Below, piece by piece: positions 35,452 to 43,722 of a stretch of 64,000 nt of DNA. A model generated the notes under the pieces. It was not told the DNA's origin and ran no database searches. It was given only the letters and a program-made list of their open reading frames with translations. Source of the stretch: Gramella jeungdoensis (lineage in GTDB: Bacteria; Bacteroidota; Bacteroidia; Flavobacteriales; Flavobacteriaceae). The DNA lies in the NCBI RefSeq assembly GCF_023805255.1, contig NZ_JAMSCK010000001.1, forward strand, positions 248,001 through 312,000, given 5' to 3'. Every line of letters starts with the position of its first letter. Position 1 is the stretch's first letter. The position numbers were made by a program, and so were the translations under genes.

Positions 35452-36843
35452 CTAATTGTTTAGATTCTTTAATAGGTCACCCGGGGTGTAAATTTTGTTG
35501 TTCTTAATGACAAACTTGATGCTCCGGGTGTTTTTTATTTCCTCCAGCGGATTCTTTTCCAAAACGATCATGTCGGCTATTTTTCCTTTTTCAAGACTTC
35601 CGTAACTATCTTCCAGACCGAAGAATTTGGGTCCGTTGATAAATGAAGTTTCCAGAGCTTGCGCCGGAGTTAATCCTGAATTAACCATGGCCTCCAATTC
35701 AAGATGAAGTGACTCCCCTGAATAGACAAAAGAATTAAAGGCCCCGGAATCTGATCCGGCCAGGATGTTCACATTATTCTCGTACATAGGAACCACCATG
35801 GAAGCAAAAAGTTCGTCCAGGCCTTCCTTGAAATTACTGCCGGAGGCCTTAGCTCTTTTAGCACCTTGTATTCGTTTCTGATAGGTTTTCTGGATGCCTT
35901 CGCCTACATAATTTCTTAGCGAATCCTTGCTATGGTCGTCTTTAAGAATATTGGCCAGAACCTTATTAATATGAAGGGTAAGAGTGACGCTCACATCATT
36001 TGCGGCTAGTTTCGTATATACTTCATTTGCCAGTTCTTCATCATGGCTTTCAGCAATTTGAGGCATCATCTGGTATCCCACGCCGGCCCTGGAAAGACTA
36101 TCGGCCAGAGGAGAGCCTGCTTTTGCGATATAATATAAATGCTCTACCCCATCCAGGCCATGATCTACGGCAGTCAGCAGACGCGCACTCATCGGTACAT
36201 GACTGGTAGTTTTTAAACCTCTTGCTTCAGCTTTGTCTATGATGTCATAATAAGTTTCTGCTGTTAAACTACCGTCGTAGATCTTTACATAATCCACATT
36301 GATTTTTTCGAGGGAATCTAGGGCCTTACCGATCTCTTCAGAATTTGTAACCGGTATAGAACCTTCCCAGGCCGGATTCTCCCCGTCCAGTTTGGTGCCA
36401 CTCGTGAAAATATGAGGTCCGGCCAGACTACCTTCTAAAATACTTTTCTTCCAATCAAGAACCGCCGGAGTAATATCACCTCCGGCATCCCTTACAGTCG
36501 TAACTCCATAAGCAAGGAAGAGCTTTAACAATTCCTTATTCTCTTGAATAAGACTGTCACCACCTCTAAAATGTACATGCATGTCCCAGAGTCCGGGCAT
36601 TACAAAATTATTTTCCGCATCCAGTACCTCGGAGGATTCATACTCTTCAATTTCCTCCATATTCTCAACTAGTTGAATGGTGTTATTGCTAATAGCGAGG
36701 AATCTTTTTTCATAGATCTGATCTTTTGCTATATCTACGATGCTCGCATTAGTGATGAGCAGGTCAAAACTTCTTTTCTTTTCCTCTTCTTTGCAGGAAA
36801 GAAATAGAAAAAGAATAAAACAGCTGAATATGATTTTTTTCAT
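35452..36843 (-). CDS. Lipoprotein metal-dependent amidohydrolase (imidazolonepropionase-like)
   Basis: A 463-residue protein with a lipobox ending at Cys17 (LFLSC). The amidohydrolase barrel shows the HxH metal motif in MHVHFRGG near residue 90, a carboxylated-Lys-type YVKIYDG, HVPMS and DGVEHLYY with metal His residues, and the Asp motif AGSDSG near 373. This group includes Xaa-Pro or imidazolone-type hydrolases with many unknown substrates. It lies 10 bases downstream of a Memo-like gene on the same strand. Confidence 0.88.
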   Translation of the reverse strand: MKKIIFSCFILFLFLSCKEEEKKRSFDLLITNASIVDIAKDQIYEKRFLAISNNTIQLVENMEEIEEYESSEVLDAENNFVMPGLWDMHVHFRGGDSLIQENKELLKLFLAYGVTTVRDAGGDITPAVLDWKKSILEGSLAGPHIFTSGTKLDGENPAWEGSIPVTNSEEIGKALDSLEKINVDYVKIYDGSLTAETYYDIIDKAEARGLKTTSHVPMSARLLTAVDHGLDGVEHLYYIAKAGSPLADSLSRAGVGYQMMPQIAESHDEELANEVYTKLAANDVSVTLTLHINKVLANILKDDHSKDSLRNYVGEGIQKTYQKRIQGAKRAKASGSNFKEGLDELFASMVVPMYENNVNILAGSDSGAFNSFVYSGESLHLELEAMVNSGLTPAQALETSFINGPKFFGLEDSYGSLEKGKIADMIVLEKNPLEEIKNTRSIKFVIKNNKIYTPGDLLKNLNN

Positions 36844-36853
36844 TTGAAGTATT

Positions 36854-37912
36854 TTATTGATAAGCCATTCCTAAATATGCCACCCAGTGGGTAGGTTTTG
36901 AGGGAGCGGTTGTTCCCATTCCAAGATCTTTTACAGGAATATGTTCATTCCTGAGGCTGGAACGGTAATCGATAATTTTTCCCTGCAGATCCTCATTATT
37001 GATGAGCCTGTTCAGCTTGTTGGCGAAAAGAAGTCCGAAAGGGACTGAATATCTGCCGCACCAGGTCCATTTATATTCTTTATAATTATATTCCTGGACT
37101 GTGTAATTGTTAAAATCCCTTATTTTTTCTTCTGAAAGTTCATCTTTCAGGGTCTCGTCAATTATCCTGAGATCTTTCTCGTGAGCTTTCCGGTTTCCGG
37201 TTTCATCTGTGCCGAAAGGAGCCAGATTACTGCCACCCCAGTCCTCGCTTCCATAATGTATCGCATCGTTAGAGATCACTACTGAAAGATCTTCGCCATA
37301 ACTAAGGCCTTCTTCCTGCATTATTTCAGATAAAGCCCGGGCCAGCATTTCTGAAAATTTCTGCATGTCCTCAAACTTCATATAAGGCACAAGTAGAGGA
37401 AGTATTTTAATTTTTCGGTTCTGATACTGCAGAAATGGAACTATTGCTTCCAGGGAATGCTCCAGCTGCATCATATCGTTATGAACCACACAGGACTCAC
37501 TGGGAATTTTTTCGAGAAGTCTGTCCCTTAATGGAGAGATATCTACGTTTCCGTAAGGTGCCTCCCATGCGTCATACGATCCAAAGATCAGTTTGTCCTG
37601 TAGTTCATAATTCCTCGCACGGTGAGCAACACCAATCAATACCACCGTATTCGCTTTTATTCCGGAAAGGGTTTTAGCGTATAGACCGGCTGCATATTTA
37701 TAATCGTCATGAGGACTTATAACTGCTTTATAGATTTCATTAACCGGCTTTTTATCTGAATTATCTATTCTGGAAATGATGCTGTCCATCTGCCAGCCAT
37801 GTTTGGCAAAGCCTATGGAATCATGAAATTCTCTTATTTGATATTCTGAGGAATGTTGAGCGGAAAGGCTAAGGCAGGTTAAGAACAGGAATACACAGAT
37901 TTTTAATTTCAT
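36854..37912 (-). CDS. Secreted Memo-like protein (AmmeMemoRadiSam system protein B family)
   Basis: A 352-residue protein with an N-terminal signal (LKICVFLFLTCLSLSAQ). The Memo fold is shown by SPHDDY (His68), LIGVAHR, the EHSLEAIVPFLQ segment and the VISNDAIHYG segment, plus WCGRYS near residue 290, which hold the His and Cys positions that bind metal in Memo proteins. The usual partners (AMMECR1 and a radical SAM protein) are absent, and the signal peptide places this member outside the cytoplasm. It is immediately upstream of a lipoprotein amidohydrolase gene. Confidence 0.85.
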   Translation of the reverse strand: MKLKICVFLFLTCLSLSAQHSSEYQIREFHDSIGFAKHGWQMDSIISRIDNSDKKPVNEIYKAVISPHDDYKYAAGLYAKTLSGIKANTVVLIGVAHRARNYELQDKLIFGSYDAWEAPYGNVDISPLRDRLLEKIPSESCVVHNDMMQLEHSLEAIVPFLQYQNRKIKILPLLVPYMKFEDMQKFSEMLARALSEIMQEEGLSYGEDLSVVISNDAIHYGSEDWGGSNLAPFGTDETGNRKAHEKDLRIIDETLKDELSEEKIRDFNNYTVQEYNYKEYKWTWCGRYSVPFGLLFANKLNRLINNEDLQGKIIDYRSSLRNEHIPVKDLGMGTTAPSKPTHWVAYLGMAYQ

Positions 37913-38059
37913 TAAAAAGGGATTTTTAAAGATGCTGCTTTTCTACGAAGCATTCTAAAATATCAATTTATTCCCAAATAGTTAGAGAAAACTGATTATT
38001 TCAGCCATCGCTCGATAGTTCTGAAACACTTTCTTTATTTTTAGCTAAAATTTTATGAA

Positions 38060-39691
38060 ATGAATAAACTAATCGGTTTAATAAGTCTTATTGTTTTGTT
38101 GTCCAGCTGTGAATCAAACAGAGAAAAAGCAGATCTGCTGGTCTTCAATGCAAATGTCTATACGGTTAATGGTAATTTTGAAAAAGCAGAAGCCTTTGCG
38201 GTAAAGGATGGTAAATTTCTCGAAATTGCTCCAATAGATGCCTTACGGGAAAAATATGAATTCACCGAAGAGGTAGACGCTGGTGGTAAGGCTGTTTATC
38301 CTGGCTTTATTGATGCCCATGCTCACTTTTACGGTCTTGGAATGCAACAACAGCGTGTAGATGTTACTGGAACTAAAAGTTTCGAGGAGGTCGTAATGAA
38401 AGTCGTGGAGTTTCAACAGAAGAATCGCGTAGATTTTATTGTAGGACGTGGCTGGGATCAGAATGACTGGGAGATCAAGGAATTCCCGGTGAAGGATACA
38501 CTTGACCGCCTATTTCCGGATACCCCTGTTGCTCTTACCAGAATAGATGGCCATGCCATGCTTGTGAACCAGGCTGCACTTGATGCTGCGAATATTACTA
38601 CTGAAACTAAATTCGAAGGAGGGGATATCGAGCAAAAAGACGGTAAACTCACCGGAATCCTGGTAGATAATCCTATGATGCTCATTGAAAAGATCACCGA
38701 CGATGTTGACCTTGATACCCAGGCGGAAGCGCTGCGTGATGCCCAGGCGATCTGTTTTGGTTACGGACTAACCACCGTGGATGATGCGGGAATAGACAGG
38801 GAGATTATAGAACTGATTGACAGTCTTAACAATTCAGGAGAATTAAAGATCAGGATCTATGCTATGGTGAGCAATACTAAAGAGAATCTTGATTATTACC
38901 TTGATAAAGGGCCATATAAGACGGATAGGTTGAATGTACGATCAGTGAAATTCTACGGAGACGGCGCGCTTGGATCAAGGGGGGCAGCCTTAAAAGATGA
39001 ATATTCCGACAGGCCCGGGCATTTTGGTGCTTTATTATCTCCTGTTTCAGAATTTAAAGCCACTGCTGAAAGGATCGCCAGATCTGAATTTCAAATGAAC
39101 ACTCATGCTATTGGTGATTCTGCCAATTACCTTGTTCTCAAAACTTACGATTCACTCTTAAATACCGGGGATGACCGCCGATGGAGAGTAGAGCATTCTC
39201 AGGTAATAGATTCTTCCGATTTTCATTATTTCAGTAAGAATATCATTCCGTCGGTACAGCCAACTCATGCCACAAGCGATATGTACTGGGCTGAAGACAG
39301 ATTGGGAGAAGAGCGAATCAAAGGGGCTTATGCCTATAAGAAATTGCTGGACCAGGCTGGTCTTGTAGCTCTGGGAACCGATTTTCCGGTGGAACAGGTG
39401 AATCCGTTTCTAACATTTTACGCTGCGGTAGATCGCCAGGATACCGAAAATTATCCGGAAGGAGGCTTTATGAAGGAACAGGCGCTTAGCAGAGAAGAAA
39501 CCCTGAAGGGTATGACCATCTGGGCAGCCTATTCGAATTTTGAAGAAGACGAAAAGGGAAGTATAGAACCAGGAAAATTTGCCGATTTTGTGATCCTTGA
39601 TCGTGATATTATGGAGGTTGAGATAGATAGTGTTCCCGAAACCCAAGTACTGCACACTTTTGTGAACGGAGAGCAGGTGTATAAAAATTAA
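38060..39691 (+). CDS. Lipoprotein amidohydrolase of the YtcJ type
   Basis: A 543-residue protein with a lipobox ending at Cys17 (VLLSSC). The Amidohydro_3 family pattern is present: DAHAHFYGLG near residue 86, GRGWDQNDW, TRIDGHAMLVN, KFYGDGALGSRGA with the carboxylated-Lys region, HAIGDSAN, and ALGTDFPVE with the metal Asp. It should hydrolyse C-N bonds in a periplasmic small molecule, substrate unknown. It is divergent from the Memo/amidohydrolase pair, with 147 bases between. Confidence 0.88.
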   Translation: MNKLIGLISLIVLLSSCESNREKADLLVFNANVYTVNGNFEKAEAFAVKDGKFLEIAPIDALREKYEFTEEVDAGGKAVYPGFIDAHAHFYGLGMQQQRVDVTGTKSFEEVVMKVVEFQQKNRVDFIVGRGWDQNDWEIKEFPVKDTLDRLFPDTPVALTRIDGHAMLVNQAALDAANITTETKFEGGDIEQKDGKLTGILVDNPMMLIEKITDDVDLDTQAEALRDAQAICFGYGLTTVDDAGIDREIIELIDSLNNSGELKIRIYAMVSNTKENLDYYLDKGPYKTDRLNVRSVKFYGDGALGSRGAALKDEYSDRPGHFGALLSPVSEFKATAERIARSEFQMNTHAIGDSANYLVLKTYDSLLNTGDDRRWRVEHSQVIDSSDFHYFSKNIIPSVQPTHATSDMYWAEDRLGEERIKGAYAYKKLLDQAGLVALGTDFPVEQVNPFLTFYAAVDRQDTENYPEGGFMKEQALSREETLKGMTIWAAYSNFEEDEKGSIEPGKFADFVILDRDIMEVEIDSVPETQVLHTFVNGEQVYKN

Positions 39692-39697
39692 ACTGGG

Positions 39698-39705
39698 TAT
39701 CTTTG
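39698..39705 (+). promoter_or_regulatory. -7 box for the double peptidyl-prolyl isomerase gene
   Basis: TATCTTTG ends 22 bases before the ATG at 39728, just after the preceding stop codon. Confidence 0.5.
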
Positions 39706-39727
39706 CACTTTATATAAAACCAATAAA

Positions 39728-40660
39728 ATGAACGACGGATTATATGCCAAATTCCATACCTCAAAAGGAGAGATTCTTGTAGAGCTGGAATACGAAAAAA
39801 CTCCGGGCACGGTTGGGAACTTTGTAGGCCTTGCCGAAGGAAAGATCAATAACGAAGCAAAAGACCAGGGAGAACCATATTACGATGGACTGAAATTTCA
39901 CAGGGTGATCCCCGATTTTATGATCCAGGGTGGCGATCCCCAGGGTACTGGTGCCGGAGGACCAGGTTATAAATTTGATGATGAGATCCATCCGGACCTG
40001 AAGCATGATGCGCCGGGTAAATTATCAATGGCGAATGCCGGGCCTGGAACCAATGGTAGTCAGTTCTTCATTACCCATGTGGAAACCCCTTGGCTTGATG
40101 GAAAACATACGGTTTTCGGAAATGTGGTAGAAGGCCAGGAAGTGGTAGATAAGATACAGCAGGGAGATAAGATCGAGAAACTTGAGATCATCCGTGAAGG
40201 ATCAGAAGCCGAAAACTTTAATGCTGAAAAGGCTTTTGAGGAATTTAATGCTGAAAAAGCCAAAAGAGAAGAGGAAGCGAAAAGGAAAGCTGAAGAGGAA
40301 CTGGATAAACTTGCCGCAGGTTTTGAAAAGACTTCAAGCGGACTCCGTTACAAGATCATTCAAAAAGGAGACGGTAAGAAAGCCGAAAAAGGTAACAGTG
40401 TTTCTGTTCACTATAAAGGTCAGTTGGCCGATGGTACGGTCTTCGATTCTTCATATAAGAGAAATCAACCTCTCGAATTCCCTATTGGGGTAGGCCATGT
40501 GATCCCGGGTTGGGACGAAGGAATCCAGTTACTGAGAGTAAGGGATAAGGCCAGGCTTGTGATCCCTTCTCATCTTGCCTACGGAGAAAGAGGAGCAGGA
40601 GGAGTTATCCCTCCGAATGCGGTCCTGATCTTTGATGTAGAATTGATGGATGTCAAATAG
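39728..40660 (+). CDS. Dual peptidyl-prolyl isomerase: cyclophilin-FKBP fusion
   Basis: A 310-residue protein with two isomerase domains. Residues 1-155 are a cyclophilin ([24 protein letters not shown]). Residues about 160-195 form a highly charged coiled-coil linker. Residues 205-310 are an FKBP ([53 protein letters not shown]). It lacks a signal peptide, so it works in the cytoplasm in protein folding. Dual isomerases are known in Flavobacteria but are uncommon elsewhere. Confidence 0.93.
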   Translation: MNDGLYAKFHTSKGEILVELEYEKTPGTVGNFVGLAEGKINNEAKDQGEPYYDGLKFHRVIPDFMIQGGDPQGTGAGGPGYKFDDEIHPDLKHDAPGKLSMANAGPGTNGSQFFITHVETPWLDGKHTVFGNVVEGQEVVDKIQQGDKIEKLEIIREGSEAENFNAEKAFEEFNAEKAKREEEAKRKAEEELDKLAAGFEKTSSGLRYKIIQKGDGKKAEKGNSVSVHYKGQLADGTVFDSSYKRNQPLEFPIGVGHVIPGWDEGIQLLRVRDKARLVIPSHLAYGERGAGGVIPPNAVLIFDVELMDVK

Positions 40661-40684
40661 ACTTCCTTATTAAAAATTTGAAAT

Positions 40685-40717
40685 GAAACGCGCTGAGAAA
40701 TCAGCGCGTTTTTTTAT
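40685..40717 (+). terminator. Rho-independent terminator after the isomerase gene
   Basis: AAACGCGCTGA (40686-40696) and TCAGCGCGTTT (40701-40711) form a perfect 11-base stem with a GAAA loop, followed by T residues. Confidence 0.9.
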
Positions 40718-40725
40718 TTTTATAT

Positions 40726-41271
40726 ATGACCACAGAAGAACTTGAAAATTTAAAATATCCCATTGGGAAATACGAATTTCCTGATGATGTTTCTCAATCT
40801 GTTATTGAGAATTGGATCCAAACCATCGAAGAGTTACCCGGAAAACTGGATAAGGCTATCAGGCCTCTGGATAATGAACAACTGGATACACCTTACCGTA
40901 CCGATGGCTGGACCATAAGACAGTTGGTTCATCATATTGCTGACAGTCATATGAACGCTCTTCTCAGGTTCAAATGGACACTTACAGAAGATACTCCAAC
41001 CATAAAAGCTTATGATCAGGATCTGTTTGCAAAGCTAGAAGATAGCATATCGGCACCCGTTGAATATTCACTTGATTTTCTTAGAGGCTTGCATGGAAAA
41101 TGGGCGTTTCTATTGAAAAGCCTTAGTTCATCAGATTTTGAAAAGGAGTTCGTGCATCCGGAGACAGGAAATAAGATCGTGCTATTAAAGCTTCTGGGAA
41201 TGTATGCCTGGCATAGTGAACATCATTATGCTCATATCGAGAATATTTTAATTAAAAAAAGCTGGAAATAA
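40726..41271 (+). CDS. YfiT-like DinB-fold metal-binding protein (bacillithiol transferase BstA family)
   Basis: A 181-residue protein starting soon after the preceding terminator. The hallmark segments are YPIGKYEFP at the N-terminus, WTIRQLVHHIADSHMNALLRFK with the first metal His, and GMYAWHSEHHYAHI with the other His ligands. In Firmicutes the relatives are bacillithiol S-transferases; the thiol used here is unknown. It is convergent with the peroxiredoxin gene. A second, more distant DinB-fold gene occurs at 25182. Confidence 0.9.
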   Translation: MTTEELENLKYPIGKYEFPDDVSQSVIENWIQTIEELPGKLDKAIRPLDNEQLDTPYRTDGWTIRQLVHHIADSHMNALLRFKWTLTEDTPTIKAYDQDLFAKLEDSISAPVEYSLDFLRGLHGKWAFLLKSLSSSDFEKEFVHPETGNKIVLLKLLGMYAWHSEHHYAHIENILIKKSWK

Positions 41272-41286
41272 ATCCAGCCTTTTTAT
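41254..41286. terminator. Bidirectional terminator between YfiT-like and peroxiredoxin genes
   Basis: AAAAAGCTGGA and TCCAGCCTTTTT form a stem with an AATAAA-type loop. It overlaps the last codons of the YfiT-like gene and serves the convergent peroxiredoxin gene as well. Confidence 0.75.
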
Positions 41287-41294
41287 AATAAACT

Positions 41295-41939
41295 TTACTT
41301 CTTCAATTCAGGTTGCGGTGTCATTCTAAGATAAGGTTTCAGGGTCTTATAGCCATTAGGGAACATCTTATCGGCTTCCTCATTGGTCACCGATGGACTT
41401 ATCACCACATCTTCTCCATGTTTCCAATTGGCGGGAGTCGCCACTTTGTTATATGCTGTTAATTGAAGAGAATCTATTACCCTTAAAATTTCATCGAAAT
41501 TCCTTCCGGTGCTGGCAGGGTAGGTTATCATTAATTTGATTGTCTTATCCGGCCCTATCACATATACCGATCTTACCGTTTGGGTATCATCTGCTTTGGG
41601 GTGGATCATCCCGTAAAGATTTGATACTTTTTTATCTTCATCGGCGATAATAGGAAAATTTACTGTGGTGTTCTGGGTTTCATTGATATCCTTTATCCAG
41701 CCTTTATGAGATTCCAATCCGTCAACACTCAGGGCCAGCACTTTCACATTGCGTTTCTCAAACTCCTTTTTATAGTTTGCCACCGTTCCCAGTTCTGTGG
41801 TACACACCGGGGTGTAATCTGCAGGGTGGGAGAAGAGCACTCCCCAGCTATCTCCCAGGTAATCATAGAAATTGATCTTTCCTTCGGAAGTTTCGGCATC
41901 AAAGTTTGGGGCTTTGTCTCCTAATTTCAACTCACTCAT
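41295..41939 (-). CDS. 1-Cys peroxiredoxin (Prx6 type)
   Basis: About 214 residues from the ATG at 41939 (MSELKLGDKAP); a second ATG 6 bases upstream is possible. The peroxidatic Cys is in PVCTTELG near residue 47, with the preceding LFSHPADYTP and a long C-terminal domain (about 150-214) typical of Prx6. No resolving Cys is apparent, so an external thiol would be needed. It removes hydrogen peroxide and organic peroxides in the cytoplasm. Monocistronic. Confidence 0.93.
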   Translation of the reverse strand: MSELKLGDKAPNFDAETSEGKINFYDYLGDSWGVLFSHPADYTPVCTTELGTVANYKKEFEKRNVKVLALSVDGLESHKGWIKDINETQNTTVNFPIIADEDKKVSNLYGMIHPKADDTQTVRSVYVIGPDKTIKLMITYPASTGRNFDEILRVIDSLQLTAYNKVATPANWKHGEDVVISPSVTNEEADKMFPNGYKTLKPYLRMTPQPELKK

Positions 41940-42034
41940 AATCAATGATTTTTAGTTATTAATAAAACCTATTAAATCTATAGGATATTAAAGTTAATAA
42001 AAATAAGTTCCGGGAAATTAAAGATTTGGTTAAA

Positions 42035-42592
42035 TTAATTTTTCCATTTTATGTTACAGCCTATACTTGGCTTTTGTATATCTGAAACCTTGCGGTTGTT
42101 CAAAACGGCATCCATGGCTTCTCTAAGATCTCTACCACTGGGATGTATACCGTTGCCAGGCCTGCTGTCGTCCATCTGCCCGCGATAGATAAGCTTTAAC
42201 TCATCATCAAAAAGATAGAAATCGGGTGTGCAAGCGGCATCGTAAGCCTTTGCAATCTCCTGGGTCCCGTCAAACAGATAAGGAAATGAATACTGGTGTT
42301 TTGCAGCCACTTCTTTCATCTTTTCTGGCCTGTCTTCGGGATAGCTTTCAATATCATTGCTCATAATGGCAACCGAGCCAAAACCCAGTGGGCGATAATC
42401 GTTTGCCAAATGCACTATTTCATCATTCACATGTTTAACAAATGGGCAGTGATTACAAAGAAACATTACCAAAGTTCCCCGTTCACCCCTTACTTCATCC
42501 AGTGTATAGAGGTGATCTGTGATAGTGTCCATCAGTTTAAAGCATGGGGCCGTGGTTCCCAGTTGGATCATATTTGAAGCAGTACGCGCCAT
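42035..42592 (-). CDS. Thioredoxin-fold AhpC/TSA family protein
   Basis: A 185-residue protein with the CxxC motif in FLCNHCPFVKH near residue 48 and the AhpC/TSA-type N-terminal segment (LGTTAPCFKL). No signal peptide is evident, so this is probably a cytoplasmic thiol-disulfide oxidoreductase or peroxiredoxin-like protein of the redoxin group. The C-terminal Cys (SIGCNIKW) is a conserved feature of this subfamily. It is downstream of, and divergent from, the CsaA-like gene. Confidence 0.85.
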   Translation of the reverse strand: MARTASNMIQLGTTAPCFKLMDTITDHLYTLDEVRGERGTLVMFLCNHCPFVKHVNDEIVHLANDYRPLGFGSVAIMSNDIESYPEDRPEKMKEVAAKHQYSFPYLFDGTQEIAKAYDAACTPDFYLFDDELKLIYRGQMDDSRPGNGIHPSGRDLREAMDAVLNNRKVSDIQKPSIGCNIKWKN

Positions 42593-42668
42593 CTTTTTCC
42601 ATAAAATTAAAGATTAAAGCCGAATTAATGCCGAATATTCTCTATTTTGATAGTCTTAAATTATCAGT

Positions 42669-43007
42669 ATGGAAGAGATCCAATGGGATGATTTCGAAAA
42701 AGTAGAAATGAGAGTAGGAACCATAATTTCTGCTGAAGCATTTCCTGAAGCACGAGATCCTGCATATAAGCTTATAATTGATTTTGGGGATGAGATTGGA
42801 GAGAAAAAGTCTTCTGCTCAGATCACCCGCCGTTATACTCAGGAAGAGTTGCATGGGAGACAAATTATTGCCGTGGTAAATTTTCCCGTTAAAAGGATAG
42901 CCGGTTTTAAAAGTGAATGCCTTGTACTTGGGGTGATGGGAGAAAACAAGGATGTTGTGCTCTTAAGTCCGGATCAGAGAGTTCCAAATGGTCTTCAAAT
43001 AGGCTAA
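42669..43007 (+). CDS. csaA: CsaA-like tRNA-binding domain protein
   Basis: A 112-residue OB-fold protein consisting of a single tRNA-binding domain: DFEKVEMRVGTIISAEAFPEARDPAYKL and the C-terminal VLGVMGENKDVVLLSPDQRVPNG are typical of CsaA. CsaA binds tRNA and has export chaperone activity in Bacillus; its role in Bacteroidota is not established. It is monocistronic and convergent with the potassium uptake genes. Confidence 0.9.
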   Translation: MEEIQWDDFEKVEMRVGTIISAEAFPEARDPAYKLIIDFGDEIGEKKSSAQITRRYTQEELHGRQIIAVVNFPVKRIAGFKSECLVLGVMGENKDVVLLSPDQRVPNGLQIG

Positions 43008-43715
43008 TTACATACCTTCCTTAAACTTGCGATGTTCATCCAGCAGCTTTTTTATGTCTTTATTATGACCGTAAAGCACCATGATCTCATCTTTATATAG
43101 CTTTGTGTCTGCCCTGGCAATACCCTGAACCGTAGATTTATCGGTATCCACACCCATTTCATTCTTTTCATTTTTCACTTTCATAGTGGTAAGAACAATG
43201 ATATTGAATTGATCTTTTATTTCTAATTCCTTGATGGACTTATCATGATATTCTTTCGGAATCCTGGTTTCAACAATACTATAGCTGCCGTCCAGCTCAA
43301 AACTGTCTACCACTCCTTCAAGATTAAGTCTCTTGGCCCATCTTTCGGCGGTTTCTTCTTCGGGATGGATGATCTCATTAATTCCCATGGCTTCAAGTAC
43401 CGTTTTCTGAAGAGGGTCTACCACACGGCCAATAATCCTTTTCACTTGCATTTTCTGCATGAGGGCTCCGGCCATTATATTAGATCCGGTATTTTCACCA
43501 ATAGCAATGATCACTACATCTGCATCCTTTAAAGGTAAATTTCCTACCGCTTCCGGATCGGTCGCATCAAGATTTATGGCATGAGTGATCTTTTCCTTGA
43601 TGTTTTCTATCTTATTCATTCTAATGTCAACACCGATAACTTCATTGCCCATTTCGGTTAGCTTTTCTCCTAAAGCCGATCCAAATTTTCCTAAACCGAT
43701 GATTATATATTTCAT
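43008..43715 (-). CDS. Potassium uptake regulatory subunit TrkA/KtrA type
   Basis: A 235-residue cytoplasmic protein. The N-terminal RCK Rossmann domain starts YIIIGLGKFGSALGEKL with the acidic VIGVDIRMNKIE segment for NAD or ATP binding. A TrkA-C domain occupies about 135-235. It gates the TrkH-type channel, whose gene ends 7 bases upstream, so they form an operon and a two-part potassium uptake system. Confidence 0.93.
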   Translation of the reverse strand: MKYIIIGLGKFGSALGEKLTEMGNEVIGVDIRMNKIENIKEKITHAINLDATDPEAVGNLPLKDADVVIIAIGENTGSNIMAGALMQKMQVKRIIGRVVDPLQKTVLEAMGINEIIHPEEETAERWAKRLNLEGVVDSFELDGSYSIVETRIPKEYHDKSIKELEIKDQFNIIVLTTMKVKNEKNEMGVDTDKSTVQGIARADTKLYKDEIMVLYGHNKDIKKLLDEHRKFKEGM

Positions 43716-43722
43716 TCTCTTA

